From NCBI GenBank assembly GCA_029881795.1, contig JAOULX010000011.1, positions 1 to 41,082 on the forward strand: a DNA stretch of 41,082 bases. The letters run 5' to 3'. Under the pieces are notes generated by a model. It searched no databases and had not been told where the DNA came from. It saw nothing but the letters and a program-made list of their open reading frames with translations. The stretch is from Gammaproteobacteria bacterium. GTDB lineage: Bacteria; Pseudomonadota; Gammaproteobacteria; SZUA-229. This document shows positions 1 through 7,321 of this stretch, piece after piece. A program made the position numbers and the translations under genes. Each line of letters opens with the position of its first letter. The stretch's first letter is position 1.

Positions 1-1
1 G

Positions 2-202
2 CTTCGTCATAACCTTGAAAACTTCAAAAAGCGTCTCAAGGCTCTTGAAGAAAAGGTCGCAAAAGAAGGCATTATTCTCAGTGATTCACAGATAGCCGCA
101 CTTGAAAAGAAAAAGCACGATGACGAAGCCTGTGGCGAGATTGAGACGATTCATCCAGGCTATCTTGGCTCACAAGATACGTTTTATGTTGGTAATTTGA
201 AG
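2..202 (+). pseudogene. Integrase-type transposase fragment (IS481-like)
   Basis: An open frame enters from the window edge and reads a lysine/glutamate-rich coiled segment (about residues 1-40), then a stretch including HPGYLGSQDTFYVGNLK. This resembles the segment just before the DDE catalytic core of IS481-like integrase transposases. The family-like reading stops at about position 202, where an IS256-type left end begins, so the catalytic core is missing. No start codon is visible because the gene begins outside the window. I read it as the first layer of a nested set of insertions. The family call rests on remembered sequence resemblance, not a search. Confidence 0.5.
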
Positions 203-781
203 GTAGTGTTCAAAAATCTGTGTCATTCCTTTACTATTAATGCACGAGCATTAAGGAGTGACTTATGTCCGATCAACCTTTTGATTTCAATGAAGCCCTG
301 AAGCAATTACAGGCAGGAAAAGATTTAACCGGTAAAGACGGTATTTTAATGCCGTTGATAAAACAGCTTACCGAAGCGGCGATAACCGCTGATTTAGATC
401 ACCACCTTGATAGTAATGATGAGCCAAACCGTAAAAATGGAAAAGGCTCAAAGACTATAAAGACAGGTTCTGGAAGTTTCGAATTGAATGCACCAAGAGA
501 TCGTGCTGGCACTTTTGAACCTCAGCTCATCAAAAAGAATCAAACACAACTGACACCTGAAGTTGACCGGAAAATATTTTCCCTGTTTAGTCATGGCATG
601 AGCTATCGGGATATTAAATATCACATCCATGACATGTACGGTATCGAGGTGGCTACTGGCACCATCACCGCAATTACAGACCAGTTAATACCGGAACTGG
701 AGGCGTGGAAACAAAGACCATTAAACAGTGTTTATCCCATCGGCTGGATGGACGCTGTTCATTATAAAGTTCGTGAAGAAA
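203..781 (+). mobile_element. Truncated IS256-type element, left end
   Basis: The left terminus appears to begin at about 203 with gtagtgttcaaaaatctgtg, a sequence like IS256-family inverted repeats. It is followed by a short leader and the 5' part of the transposase gene. It interrupts the integrase fragment to its left. The right half of the element is absent: a MITE starts at 782 and no transposase sequence resumes after the MITE ends at 918. The target duplication cannot be seen because the right end is lost. Confidence 0.55.
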
Positions 782-816
782 GTCTTGTCTGGACACCCAT
801 TTTATGGATTTCATAA
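265..816 (+). pseudogene. IS256-family (mutator) transposase, 5' fragment
   Basis: The frame gives 183 codons against roughly 400 for the family. The start ATG follows an AAGGAG ribosome site. The N-terminal part (GKDGILMPLIKQLTEAA, then NAPRDRAGTFEPQLIKKNQT) is typical of IS256 transposases. The first catalytic aspartate region is seen at about residue 163 (YPIGWMDAVHYKVRE). From codon 173 on, the residues (SLVWTPILWIS) come from the inserted MITE, and the frame stops inside it. The second Asp and the catalytic Glu are missing, so the protein cannot transpose. The remainder may have been lost by deletion after the MITE insertion. Confidence 0.8.
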
Positions 817-918
817 AAAGATAATAAAAACAGAAGTTTGTCTTGTTAGTTAGTAAATCATAAATACCTAATATATGCTTTTTATTTTATTTTGTTAAGA
901 TGGGTGTCCAGACAAGTC
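782..918 (+). mobile_element. 137-bp MITE, copy 1
   Basis: The ends read gtcttgtctggacaccca on the left and tgggtgtccagacaagtc on the right, which are inverted copies of each other (core ttgtctggacaccca). The inside is AT-rich and has no long frame. An almost identical copy of the same length and orientation lies at 8128-8264; I count three substitutions. The bases gtc flank the core at both ends, so they are either part of the terminus or a 3-bp target duplication. This copy lies in the IS256 transposase gene. No transposase in the window has matching ends, so the element is non-autonomous here. The parent family is unknown to me. Confidence 0.85.
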
Positions 919-973
919 ACAGACCTGATTAATGTTAAGATGGGTGTCCAGTCAAGTCACAGACCTGATTAAT
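894..973 (+). repeat. 40-bp tandem duplication at the MITE right end
   Basis: The block 894-933 (MITE right end plus flank acagacctgattaat) is repeated at 934-973 with a single substitution inside the terminal repeat (gacaag becomes gtcaag). The second copy therefore carries an extra MITE right terminus. It could come from a second insertion event, slippage or aborted transposition. Confidence 0.85.
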
Positions 974-1194
974 AAGTGAGTCTATGAAGTGTTGCGTAAT
1001 TCGACCTGCCATGAGGATAGTATATCAAGTTTTATAGACTCCCTCTCACTTTGGAGAGGGATGGAGTGAGGGGAGTCGCAAATTAAAAGTCCAAACTGAA
1101 ATGATTTGTCCAAACTTACACATCTGGACGACAGGATGCTGACATGGACCCATAATTCGACTCACAGCAAGCACATTTCAAGAGGTAACCAGTC
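974..1194. other. Intergenic stretch with a palindromic repeat
   Basis: No gene is seen here. A hairpin with a perfect 7-bp stem (1041-1047 with 1054-1060) sits inside a larger imperfect inverted repeat (1037-1049 with 1066-1077, gactccctctcac against gtgaggggagtc). Sequences of this ccctctc...gagaggg type are common interspersed repeats in proteobacteria, from general memory. The 5' leader and promoter of the Omp85-like gene must lie in the last 100 bases, but I see no clear -35/-10 pair. Confidence 0.45.
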
Positions 1195-2448
1195 ATGATT
1201 AAATGGATAGCTTTCGTATTAAGTCTACTCTTCAGTAGCCAGGTACTAACAGAAAGCCTGAGCGGGCAGTTTGAATGGTTACCTGATCGTCGTAAAGATC
1301 AGTTCCCAACTGAATCTGCACACCTGTTTGTTCCATTGCCTTATAGTTATCCCGGTATCGGGGAAGGATTTTTCCTGATTGGCTATGGCTCCAATCTTGG
1401 TGGTACGACGATGGATGGTGTTGTCATTGGCGTTACTGGTGATGCCACCGGCAATGTGGTGCAATTTGATGAGATTCCGATTATTGAAGATACGTTATTG
1501 ATGCATATTTATTTGCAAGAAATTGATCGCGCTGTAGTCAACAACTATGAAATTCGTGGTATGGATGACAGTAGTGCATTTAATTTGCTGGATGTAACCC
1601 GTGCTGATGAAAGCCGGTTTCAACTGCAGTATACGATGGAACAACGGCGGATTAATTTCTACCTGACACACTACGCTCATGATTTTGAAATTGATTTAAT
1701 ACGTGATGAAGAGGGTGTGGTTCTTCAGGATTTTAGCCCGAATTATGCTGGCTCAACTGAAAGTACGCAGTTGGCTGTGAAACTTGATTTTACTGACGAC
1801 TACCTTGATCCAAGGCGTGGTTTTAAATTTGAATTAACCTATATGGATGCGCCGCCGGTTTCAGCTAACGATCCGGATTATTACAAGCTGGATTATGATT
1901 TTCAGTTTTATATTCCCTTTTTTAGCAATGATGTCGTAGTCATGAATTATTATCAGTCGGATGCGCATGTGCGTGAGGCTGGCAATACTAATGCGGCAGA
2001 TATTATCTCGGAACTTGGATTAAACTGTGGAGCAGATCCGGATTGTTTAACAATACAAAACCAGCTTGTGCAGAACACAATTAATGATCGGGCCAATGGT
2101 AGTGCAACATCACTGGGTGGGCTAGAGCGTCTGCGTTCTTATCCACAGAGTCGTTTTCAGGGAGGTCACATGGCATTCGTTGGAGTCGAGTATCGCTGGA
2201 ATATGGCGGACGAAGAGACACCGTTTGATTATTTTATCTGGAAAGATGTGCGTACCGGCAAGCAGATTGCGTTCTTTGCTGAAATAGGTACCGTGTCAGA
2301 AACATCGGATGAAATCTGGAATGAAACCCGTTCATCTGTCGGTGTTGGTTTCAGATTGGTTACTGCATCAGGTTCAGTATATCGAGCAGATATTGCATCT
2401 GGCGAGGAGGGCAGTGAAATGTCAGTGTTCTTCTTTTATCCATGGTAG
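1195..2448 (+). CDS. Short Omp85-type outer-membrane barrel protein
   Basis: The 417-aa product has an N-terminal signal peptide (about residues 1-19, cleavage near VLTES) and no recognisable POTRA repeats. The C-terminal part carries the Omp85/BamA-type signature: a GGLERLRSYPQSRFQGG segment around residues 305-322 followed by VGVEYRWNM, [11 protein letters not shown] beta strands, and a terminal aromatic (FFFYPW) suited to BAM-dependent insertion. BamA and TamA are longer because of their POTRA domains, so this is a barrel-only member. The ATG follows AGAGG at good spacing. The MipA-like gene starts 7 bp after the stop, so the two are probably co-transcribed. The substrate is unknown. It could also be called a surface antigen (D15) family protein. 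Confidence 0.7.
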   Translation: MIKWIAFVLSLLFSSQVLTESLSGQFEWLPDRRKDQFPTESAHLFVPLPYSYPGIGEGFFLIGYGSNLGGTTMDGVVIGVTGDATGNVVQFDEIPIIEDTLLMHIYLQEIDRAVVNNYEIRGMDDSSAFNLLDVTRADESRFQLQYTMEQRRINFYLTHYAHDFEIDLIRDEEGVVLQDFSPNYAGSTESTQLAVKLDFTDDYLDPRRGFKFELTYMDAPPVSANDPDYYKLDYDFQFYIPFFSNDVVVMNYYQSDAHVREAGNTNAADIISELGLNCGADPDCLTIQNQLVQNTINDRANGSATSLGGLERLRSYPQSRFQGGHMAFVGVEYRWNMADEETPFDYFIWKDVRTGKQIAFFAEIGTVSETSDEIWNETRSSVGVGFRLVTASGSVYRADIASGEEGSEMSVFFFYPW

Positions 2449-2455
2449 AAAAATA

Positions 2456-3196
2456 GTGAAAACGTTACTCCCGTTATATTTATTACTTTTTATAGGTTTA
2501 GCTGTGAGACCAACTTTATCTACAGCAGGGGAATGGGGGCTAGGCGCAGCCATCGCTTATTATCAGCCACCACATAACGGTGTTGAGAGCGAGTCAATCA
2601 GTTTACCGTTTGTTAGTTATCAAAGTGAGCGACTCAATATTAATTTACGTGCATTCTCTTACCGTTTATTCAAATTTGATGAGATGCAAATTTCGTTAGA
2701 AGGAGAAATTCGACTTGAAGGTTATGATCCGGATGGCAACATTGCATTAACAGGCATGGAGAAGCGTAATCCTTCTCTTGATGCAGGAGTCAGTGTTGCT
2801 CGCAACGATGCATGGGGAGAGATGATATTCATGATCCTGGCAGATATGACTGAAACTCACGAAGGCTATGAAGCAAGGCTGCTATACCAGATTCCTTACA
2901 GATTAAAACGTCTGATCTTTATATCTGCAGTAGGTGTTGGTTGGCTGGATAATGCGCTGGTGGATTACTATTATGGAGTACGGCTAGATGAAGTGAGCAG
3001 TACGCGCAGTTATTATGCCGGACTTTCCACGACGAATACATTTGTTGAGCTATCGATAGGTTACGACATCAGTGACAGCTTGGAGTTCTCGGCAGGATTG
3101 AAAGTTATGCATCTTGGTAAAAGTATTGAAGCCAGTCCAATTGTGGATAAAAAGTATGACACGAGTGCTATTAGCTCGCTGCAATACAGATTTTGA
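2456..3196 (+). CDS. MipA/OmpV-like outer-membrane protein
   Basis: I chose GTG at 2456 because it gives a clean signal peptide (KTLLPLYLLLFIGLA, cleavage after LSTA) just after the Omp85-like stop. The frame is open further upstream, but only inside the previous gene. The mature protein of about 223 residues starts GEWGLGAAIAYYQPP and continues as [11 protein letters not shown] beta strands, ending in SSLQYRF with a C-terminal Phe, as in MipA/OmpV scaffold-type porins. MipA in E. coli links murein enzymes; OmpV-like proteins occur widely with unclear roles. Expression is probably coupled to the gene upstream, since no strong ribosome site precedes the GTG. Confidence 0.65.
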   Translation: MKTLLPLYLLLFIGLAVRPTLSTAGEWGLGAAIAYYQPPHNGVESESISLPFVSYQSERLNINLRAFSYRLFKFDEMQISLEGEIRLEGYDPDGNIALTGMEKRNPSLDAGVSVARNDAWGEMIFMILADMTETHEGYEARLLYQIPYRLKRLIFISAVGVGWLDNALVDYYYGVRLDEVSSTRSYYAGLSTTNTFVELSIGYDISDSLEFSAGLKVMHLGKSIEASPIVDKKYDTSAISSLQYRF

Positions 3197-3248
3197 GTTT
3201 TGAGGTATCGAGAAAAACATTGTAATAACTGGTAGAGGATAATTTATT

Positions 3249-4079
3249 ATGACTGATGCAATAAAACATTACCGCCATCCTGTTGCTTTTTATTTTCTGG
3301 CAACACTGATTCCCTGGGTGTTCTGGTTTGCTGCTGGCTATGTAAGTCATCTTCAACCAGAAAAATCATTTTATAATGATCTGGTCAGTGTGTTCGGGTT
3401 AATCGGTTTGATAAGTCCGGTGATAGTTGCCGCTTGGCTAATGCTGAAAGACACGCATCTCAGAGGTGATTTTTTAAAGCGCCTATTTAGTTTTAAATCA
3501 ATCAGGCCGGTTTATCTTTTTCTAACATGTCTTCTCATGCTAGCCAGTATCTTACTGGCGCAGTTAGTTTCACTATTGTTTGGTTACAGTAGTGAGCAAT
3601 TTGTTATTACGGGTCATTTTACTTTTTCATCGGGCGTGTTTCCAGTGTGGGCATTATTAATTATTGCCCCGCTGCTTGAGGAACTGGCATGGCACTCATA
3701 TGGTACGGACTGCCTGAGAAGCCGGTTTAACCTGTTCAAAACTTCAATAATATTCTCACTGTTCTGGGGAGTGTGGCATATCCCGTTATCTTTTATTGAT
3801 AATTATTATCATAGCAATATTGTAGAAACGGGATGGGTGCACGGTGTGAATTTTCTGGTGAGTGTTTTCCCGTTTGTTTTGATAATGAACTGGCTATATT
3901 ACAAAACAGGAAGGAATATTATGGTGGCTGTTATATTCCATATTACCGCTGGATTTTTTAACGAAATATTTGCAACCCACCCGGACAGCAAGATTATTCA
4001 AACGGCTTTGTTAATTTTGTTTGCAGTTTATATTGTTATGAATGACAGAGATTTCTTTTTCAAACGGGAATATTCGTAA
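3249..4079 (+). CDS. CPBP-family intramembrane metalloprotease
   Basis: The 276-aa protein has about seven to eight hydrophobic helices. Three conserved CPBP (CAAX protease and bacteriocin-processing) motifs are visible: EELAWHSYG at about residues 144-152, WGVWHIPLSF with His177, and FHITAGFFNE with His231 and Asn238. The usual first motif is EExxxR; here the Arg position is His149. The glutamates and histidines expected to bind zinc remain, so activity is plausible. The ATG has a GAGG site about 10 bases upstream. It follows the two outer-membrane genes by 52 bp on the same strand, so a shared envelope role is likely, but the substrate is not known. Confidence 0.8.
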   Translation: MTDAIKHYRHPVAFYFLATLIPWVFWFAAGYVSHLQPEKSFYNDLVSVFGLIGLISPVIVAAWLMLKDTHLRGDFLKRLFSFKSIRPVYLFLTCLLMLASILLAQLVSLLFGYSSEQFVITGHFTFSSGVFPVWALLIIAPLLEELAWHSYGTDCLRSRFNLFKTSIIFSLFWGVWHIPLSFIDNYYHSNIVETGWVHGVNFLVSVFPFVLIMNWLYYKTGRNIMVAVIFHITAGFFNEIFATHPDSKIIQTALLILFAVYIVMNDRDFFFKREYS

Positions 4080-4145
4080 ACACAATCTGTAGTAGATGAG
4101 ATGCAACGTGCTATTACATAAGAAAACATTAATGAGGCTAACGTT

Positions 4146-4238
4146 ATGGAAAAATTTTGGTTGTACACAGCAAATACTATAGGAATAATCGTGCTGGCAC
4201 TGTTAATATGGTGGCTGGTATCAACATTTTTGCTATAA
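4146..4238 (+). CDS. 30-aa single-pass membrane peptide
   Basis: The frame ATG to TAA encodes 30 residues. The N-terminus is short and polar (MEKFWLYTAN), followed by one hydrophobic helix (TIGIIVLALLIWWLVSTFLL). A GAGG ribosome site lies 8 bases before the ATG. It sits between the CPBP protease gene and the AraC-type regulator gene, 12 bp before the latter, in the same direction. I do not recognise a family. It could be a small partner or substrate of the neighbouring membrane proteins, but that is inference; it may also be a chance frame. Confidence 0.5.
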   Translation: MEKFWLYTANTIGIIVLALLIWWLVSTFLL

Positions 4239-4250
4239 ATTGTAAACCTT

Positions 4251-5462
4251 ATGGAACCTGAGATTACCCTGTTTTCTGTCATTATGTTGCTGGGCGCAGC
4301 CCATGGCTTGTTTCTGGCATTAGCACTGATCAATACCAGAGCCAGAAATGGGACAGGTCATTTTTTTCTTGCCTTGTTAACACTGACGTTTGCTATCGAT
4401 CTGGGACATGAGTTTTTATACCAGTCGAATTATTTACTCAACGTATTGGTACTAGCCTTTGTCGATCCGGTCATCAATTTACTATATGGACCTTCATTTT
4501 ATTTATATGTTCGTGTATTAACCGATGTAAGTGCTTTTAAATTAACTGGTAAAAGGTGGTTACATTTTTTACCAATTGGCATAGGCATTACTATTTGTGT
4601 GATGCTTCCTGAGCTTGATGCTGAGCAATTTAAAAAACTGTTTTATGCGGATCAAGTTGCGAGTGGTAAGGATGAGAAAGTAGTACTGTCAACCATTAGC
4701 GGTATCGCGATGGCCTCAATTATTTCTATCGGCATTTATTTGGTATTAAGCATCAATCGTCTGGTTCGTCATGCGAGAGCGATCCGGCAACAGTTTTCAT
4801 CGATTGAGCGAATCAATCTTAACTGGCTGAGAAATCTTTTGGTTGCGATATCGATACTTTATTTTGTCCTGATATTTGGTGGCTTCTTTTCGCAAATTTT
4901 TGGGTTAGATGAAAACTTCAATAATCTTCTTTACCTGATGATTGTCGCTGCTATTTACTCGATGGGCTATCTGGGATTTCGTCAGCCGGTGATATTTACC
5001 CAATCTGAAGTTGACGCGGGTAAAAATTCAGAAGCGATATTACCAACAACAGAAGATGAAGAAACCATTGTCGTGCTGGGTAATGCTAGCAAGTATAAAA
5101 CATCATCACTTGATGCCGACATGAGTGCTGCATTACGAGTGGAATTGCAGCGTCATATGGAAACTGAAAACCCACATCTGGATAGCAAGTTAACATTATC
5201 TCAACTGGCGAAGCAGCTAGGTATTTCTTCAAACTACCTTTCACAGGTTATCAATGAACAATTCGAAAAGAACTTTTTTGATTTTATTAATGGCTACCGT
5301 GTAGAAGAAGCTAAACGAATGCTTGCTGATTCGGCAAATGTAGATTCTAATATTATTAGTATTGCTTATGATTCGGGTTTTAATTCAAAGTCTGCTTTTT
5401 ATACGGCATTCAAAAGGTATGTGGGTAGCACTCCGATAAAATACAGGGCATCTTTGGCTTAG
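4251..5462 (+). CDS. Membrane-anchored AraC-family transcriptional regulator
   Basis: The 403-aa protein starts with about seven transmembrane helices (residues 5-250) and ends in an AraC/XylS DNA-binding domain (about residues 300-400) with two helix-turn-helix units: LTLSQLAKQLGISSNYLSQ and IISIAYDSGFNSKSAFYTAF, followed by the usual GSTPIKYR. Regulators with this architecture are common in Bacteroidetes and some Gammaproteobacteria and are thought to sense signals at the membrane. It is the last gene of the plus-strand cluster, so it may control the outer-membrane genes upstream. The ATG at 4251 has only a weak ribosome site. Confidence 0.85.
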   Translation: MEPEITLFSVIMLLGAAHGLFLALALINTRARNGTGHFFLALLTLTFAIDLGHEFLYQSNYLLNVLVLAFVDPVINLLYGPSFYLYVRVLTDVSAFKLTGKRWLHFLPIGIGITICVMLPELDAEQFKKLFYADQVASGKDEKVVLSTISGIAMASIISIGIYLVLSINRLVRHARAIRQQFSSIERINLNWLRNLLVAISILYFVLIFGGFFSQIFGLDENFNNLLYLMIVAAIYSMGYLGFRQPVIFTQSEVDAGKNSEAILPTTEDEETIVVLGNASKYKTSSLDADMSAALRVELQRHMETENPHLDSKLTLSQLAKQLGISSNYLSQVINEQFEKNFFDFINGYRVEEAKRMLADSANVDSNIISIAYDSGFNSKSAFYTAFKRYVGSTPIKYRASLA

Positions 5463-5611
5463 TGTGCAGAGTTCTGAGTAAGTGTAGGGAGATCAAAAGG
5501 AGCATAATAGATAAAAGTCAAAGGCGTCGCTGGTTGACCGAAGTACTTTAATTAGGTTGTCTTAGAAATAGGCATCACTAGATTTACATAATTATCTTAT
5601 CTTAAGTTAGG

Positions 5612-5895
5612 ACACTGTAAATAATTCTGTGTAACTGGCTTAGTTAAATATAATCAGTTAAACGTTCTTCAAATTCAATCATAAACCGATTCAACGCAGG
5701 TTTCCAATTTCTAATGGGCAGAGTCCATTTTTTGGAAGCGTGTTGTGTTGCCAAATAAATCACTTTTTTAGCAGAATCATCAGTTGGAAATAGCTTTCGT
5801 TTTTTAATGGCTTTTCGAATCACGCTGTTTAACGATTCGATAGCATTGGTGGTATTAATGCCAGAAATATGACTACTTCGGCCATTAATAGGTCA
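5612..5895 (-). pseudogene. IS256-family transposase, 3' fragment
   Basis: On the minus strand the frame reads INTTNAIESLNSVIRKAIKK, then KRKLFPTDDSAKKVIYLATQ, and ends FMIEFEERLTDYI with a TAA at 5644-5646. This is the conserved C-terminal tail of IS256 transposases (about the last 80 residues). An IS256-like terminal repeat (ggacactgtaaataattctg on the plus strand) follows the stop at about 5611-5630. The catalytic core and N-terminus are absent. It is in opposite orientation to the 5' fragment at 265-781. Whether both come from one rearranged copy or from two elements cannot be told here. Confidence 0.75.
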
Positions 5896-5945
5896 CAAAC
5901 ACCATTGAAGGTTAAGTCGGTTACAGCCACTATAAGCTTATAAAT

Positions 5946-5976
5946 AAAAAAGCCCGACATATGTCAGGCTTTTTTT
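5946..5976 (-). terminator. Rho-independent terminator after mddA-like gene
   Basis: The stem gcccgacatatgtcaggc (5952-5969) is flanked by A-rich and T-rich runs on the two sides, so it can work in both directions. On the minus strand it lies about 50 bp after the mddA-like stop and ends in a run of six T. Confidence 0.85.
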
Positions 5977-6027
5977 GAAGCTGATTTTAAAAATATGTTT
6001 TAAATATTCTTAAATAGCCATTAACGC

Positions 6028-6768
6028 TTAACTGTTAGCGGCATTCTTTTTCCAACCGATATACATCGGTACAGTCTGTTGGTATTTTTTATATTCTGGC
6101 AATGCATCAAGCAGATCTTTTTCTTCCAGCAGCGTTCCAATAAAAACGTAACCTGTACAGCCTAGTGCAAATACCAGGTGTGCGATTGTCATTGTCGGTG
6201 CTGCCCAAAGTCCAATTATTAATCCAACATAAAGTGGGTGACGCATGTGACGGTATAACCAGGGAGTTTTAAATGGCAAAGCGGTATACGGTTGACCTCT
6301 GAACTGAAGCCATACCTGGCGCAAGCCAAACAAGTCAAAGTGATTTAACTGGAATGTTGCCAAAAACAGGATAGCCCAGCCAATGGTAAACAGGCCGTAA
6401 GTTATTGCCACCAGAGTAGGGTCAGTGATTTGCCAGATAACACCACCAAGTGGTTGCCAGTAATACACGATGGCGGCGAGAATGATCGTTGAGGCGAGTA
6501 CGTAGGTGCTGCGCTCAGCAGGCTCTGGAATGATTTGTGTCCAGAGGCGTTTGAATGCCGGTCTTGCCATGATGCTGTGTTGTAGTGCAAATACAGCCAG
6601 TAAGCCGATGTCTATTAATAATGCTTCTGTTAAATTTACTGGTGCCAGTGTATCGAGTGATGGACTGACCAGGATGTTGCCAATAAATAAGATCGCATAG
6701 TTAAATACGACAAAAAACAGACTGTAGGCAATGACGCCGTAACTGAGTAATATTGATTTTTTAAACAT
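6028..6768 (-). CDS. mddA: Methanethiol S-methyltransferase-like membrane protein
   Basis: The 246-aa protein has about six transmembrane helices and belongs to the NnrU/isoprenylcysteine methyltransferase-like superfamily. Features shared with MddA are the N-terminal LLSYGVIAYSLFFVVFNYAI, the LQHSIMARPAFKR segment, NHFDLFGLRQVWLQFRG, and the S-adenosylmethionine-site motif RHPLYVGLIIGLW with LLEEKDLL near the C-terminus. MddA methylates methanethiol to dimethyl sulfide using S-adenosylmethionine. An AGGAG site precedes the ATG. It is the last gene of a three-gene minus-strand operon and is followed by a clear terminator. The substrate is inferred from resemblance; other small thiols are possible. 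Confidence 0.75.
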   Translation of the reverse strand: MFKKSILLSYGVIAYSLFFVVFNYAILFIGNILVSPSLDTLAPVNLTEALLIDIGLLAVFALQHSIMARPAFKRLWTQIIPEPAERSTYVLASTIILAAIVYYWQPLGGVIWQITDPTLVAITYGLFTIGWAILFLATFQLNHFDLFGLRQVWLQFRGQPYTALPFKTPWLYRHMRHPLYVGLIIGLWAAPTMTIAHLVFALGCTGYVFIGTLLEEKDLLDALPEYKKYQQTVPMYIGWKKNAANS

Positions 6769-6798
6769 GGTAAATCTCCTTTAAGCTTATTGCGTTGG

Positions 6799-6894
6799 TT
6801 AGCTGGCAGCATAAGCCAGGTTACAGAAGACCTCGGTGAGGATGCTGTTAATTTCTTTGATATATCGTTTCAAGTTATGTTTTGCTTGTGACAT
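6799..6894 (-). CDS. 31-aa peptide in the mddA operon
   Basis: This short frame starts MSQAKHNLKRYIKEI and ends with NLAYAAS, 31 residues, with a basic N-terminal half and a weakly hydrophobic end containing one cysteine. The ATG is preceded by GGGAGAG with a 4-base gap, a much better ribosome site than expected by chance, and the frame fills the space between the 77-aa gene and mddA. I do not recognise a family. Either a small accessory protein or a leader peptide coupling translation into mddA would fit. Confidence 0.6.
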   Translation of the reverse strand: MSQAKHNLKRYIKEINSILTEVFCNLAYAAS

Positions 6895-6915
6895 TTCACT
6901 CTCCCTGTTGCGAAA

Positions 6916-7149
6916 TCAAATACCAACCAATGAGGCATTAAAGCCAAGGCTGGTCATTTTATCTAGAATGTTAATTGCTCGTGTCTGGCTGGCGTTATAA
7001 GCTACCATAATCAGACTAGGAACTCGTTGATTGCGATCGAATTTAACTACGCCAGCAATCTTTTTAATCTGACTGGCAATTTCACTAAATTCAATATCAT
7101 TCAATGAGTTCTTTGTATAAATCATGACATCTGTCGTTTGTGTGTTCAT
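6916..7149 (-). CDS. HMA-like small protein without cysteines
   Basis: The 77-aa product has a beta-alpha-beta pattern like the heavy-metal-associated (HMA) ferredoxin-like fold: TTDVMIYTKNSL (strand), FSEIASQIKKIAGVV (helix), SLIMVAYNASQ (strand), AINILDKMTSLGF (helix), ASLVGI (strand). The metal-binding CxxC is absent, and there is no cysteine at all. Similar cysteine-free HMA-like proteins occur in proteobacteria, but I know of no assigned function. A GGAGAAG ribosome site precedes the ATG. It is the first gene of the mddA operon and divergent from the HxlR regulator. Confidence 0.65.
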   Translation of the reverse strand: MNTQTTDVMIYTKNSLNDIEFSEIASQIKKIAGVVKFDRNQRVPSLIMVAYNASQTRAINILDKMTSLGFNASLVGI

Positions 7150-7238
7150 TTTTCTTCTCCGGTAATGAATGTTAATAACGTCTTGCGACCTTGAAGAAAA
7201 GTTTAGGCGTGAAGTGCTTTTAAAAATACTCTCAATTG

Positions 7239-7275
7239 TGTAGTATCTAACTACAGAAAATGGAGTAACGTACTA
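7239..7275. promoter_or_regulatory. Candidate HxlR operator in the divergent promoter region
   Basis: A perfect palindrome with 6-bp arms, tgtagt-atcta-actaca (7239-7255), and a second small one, agta-acg-tact (7264-7274), lie between the divergent operon and regulator genes. HxlR-type regulators bind short palindromes in such intergenic regions, so this is the likely site of control of both directions. No footprint or promoter pair could be confirmed. Confidence 0.5.
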
Positions 7276-7321
7276 CTCATAATGAACTTACGGGGCATTT
7301 TCAGCCTTGGGGATGGATTTA

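Larger units (their letters stand above)
5463..6027. other. Gene-free stretch with an IS256 remnant and a terminator
   Basis: No intact gene is seen. The stretch holds about 150 bases of unassigned sequence after the AraC gene, then an IS256-type 3' end with the transposase C-terminus in reverse (5612-5895), then about 50 unassigned bases and a bidirectional hairpin terminator (5946-5976) ahead of the mddA-like stop codon. Confidence 0.7.

Noticed and set aside
2309-2455. Upstream extension of the MipA-like ORF
   Set aside because: It lies inside the Omp85-like gene, and the GTG at 2456 gives a clean signal peptide.
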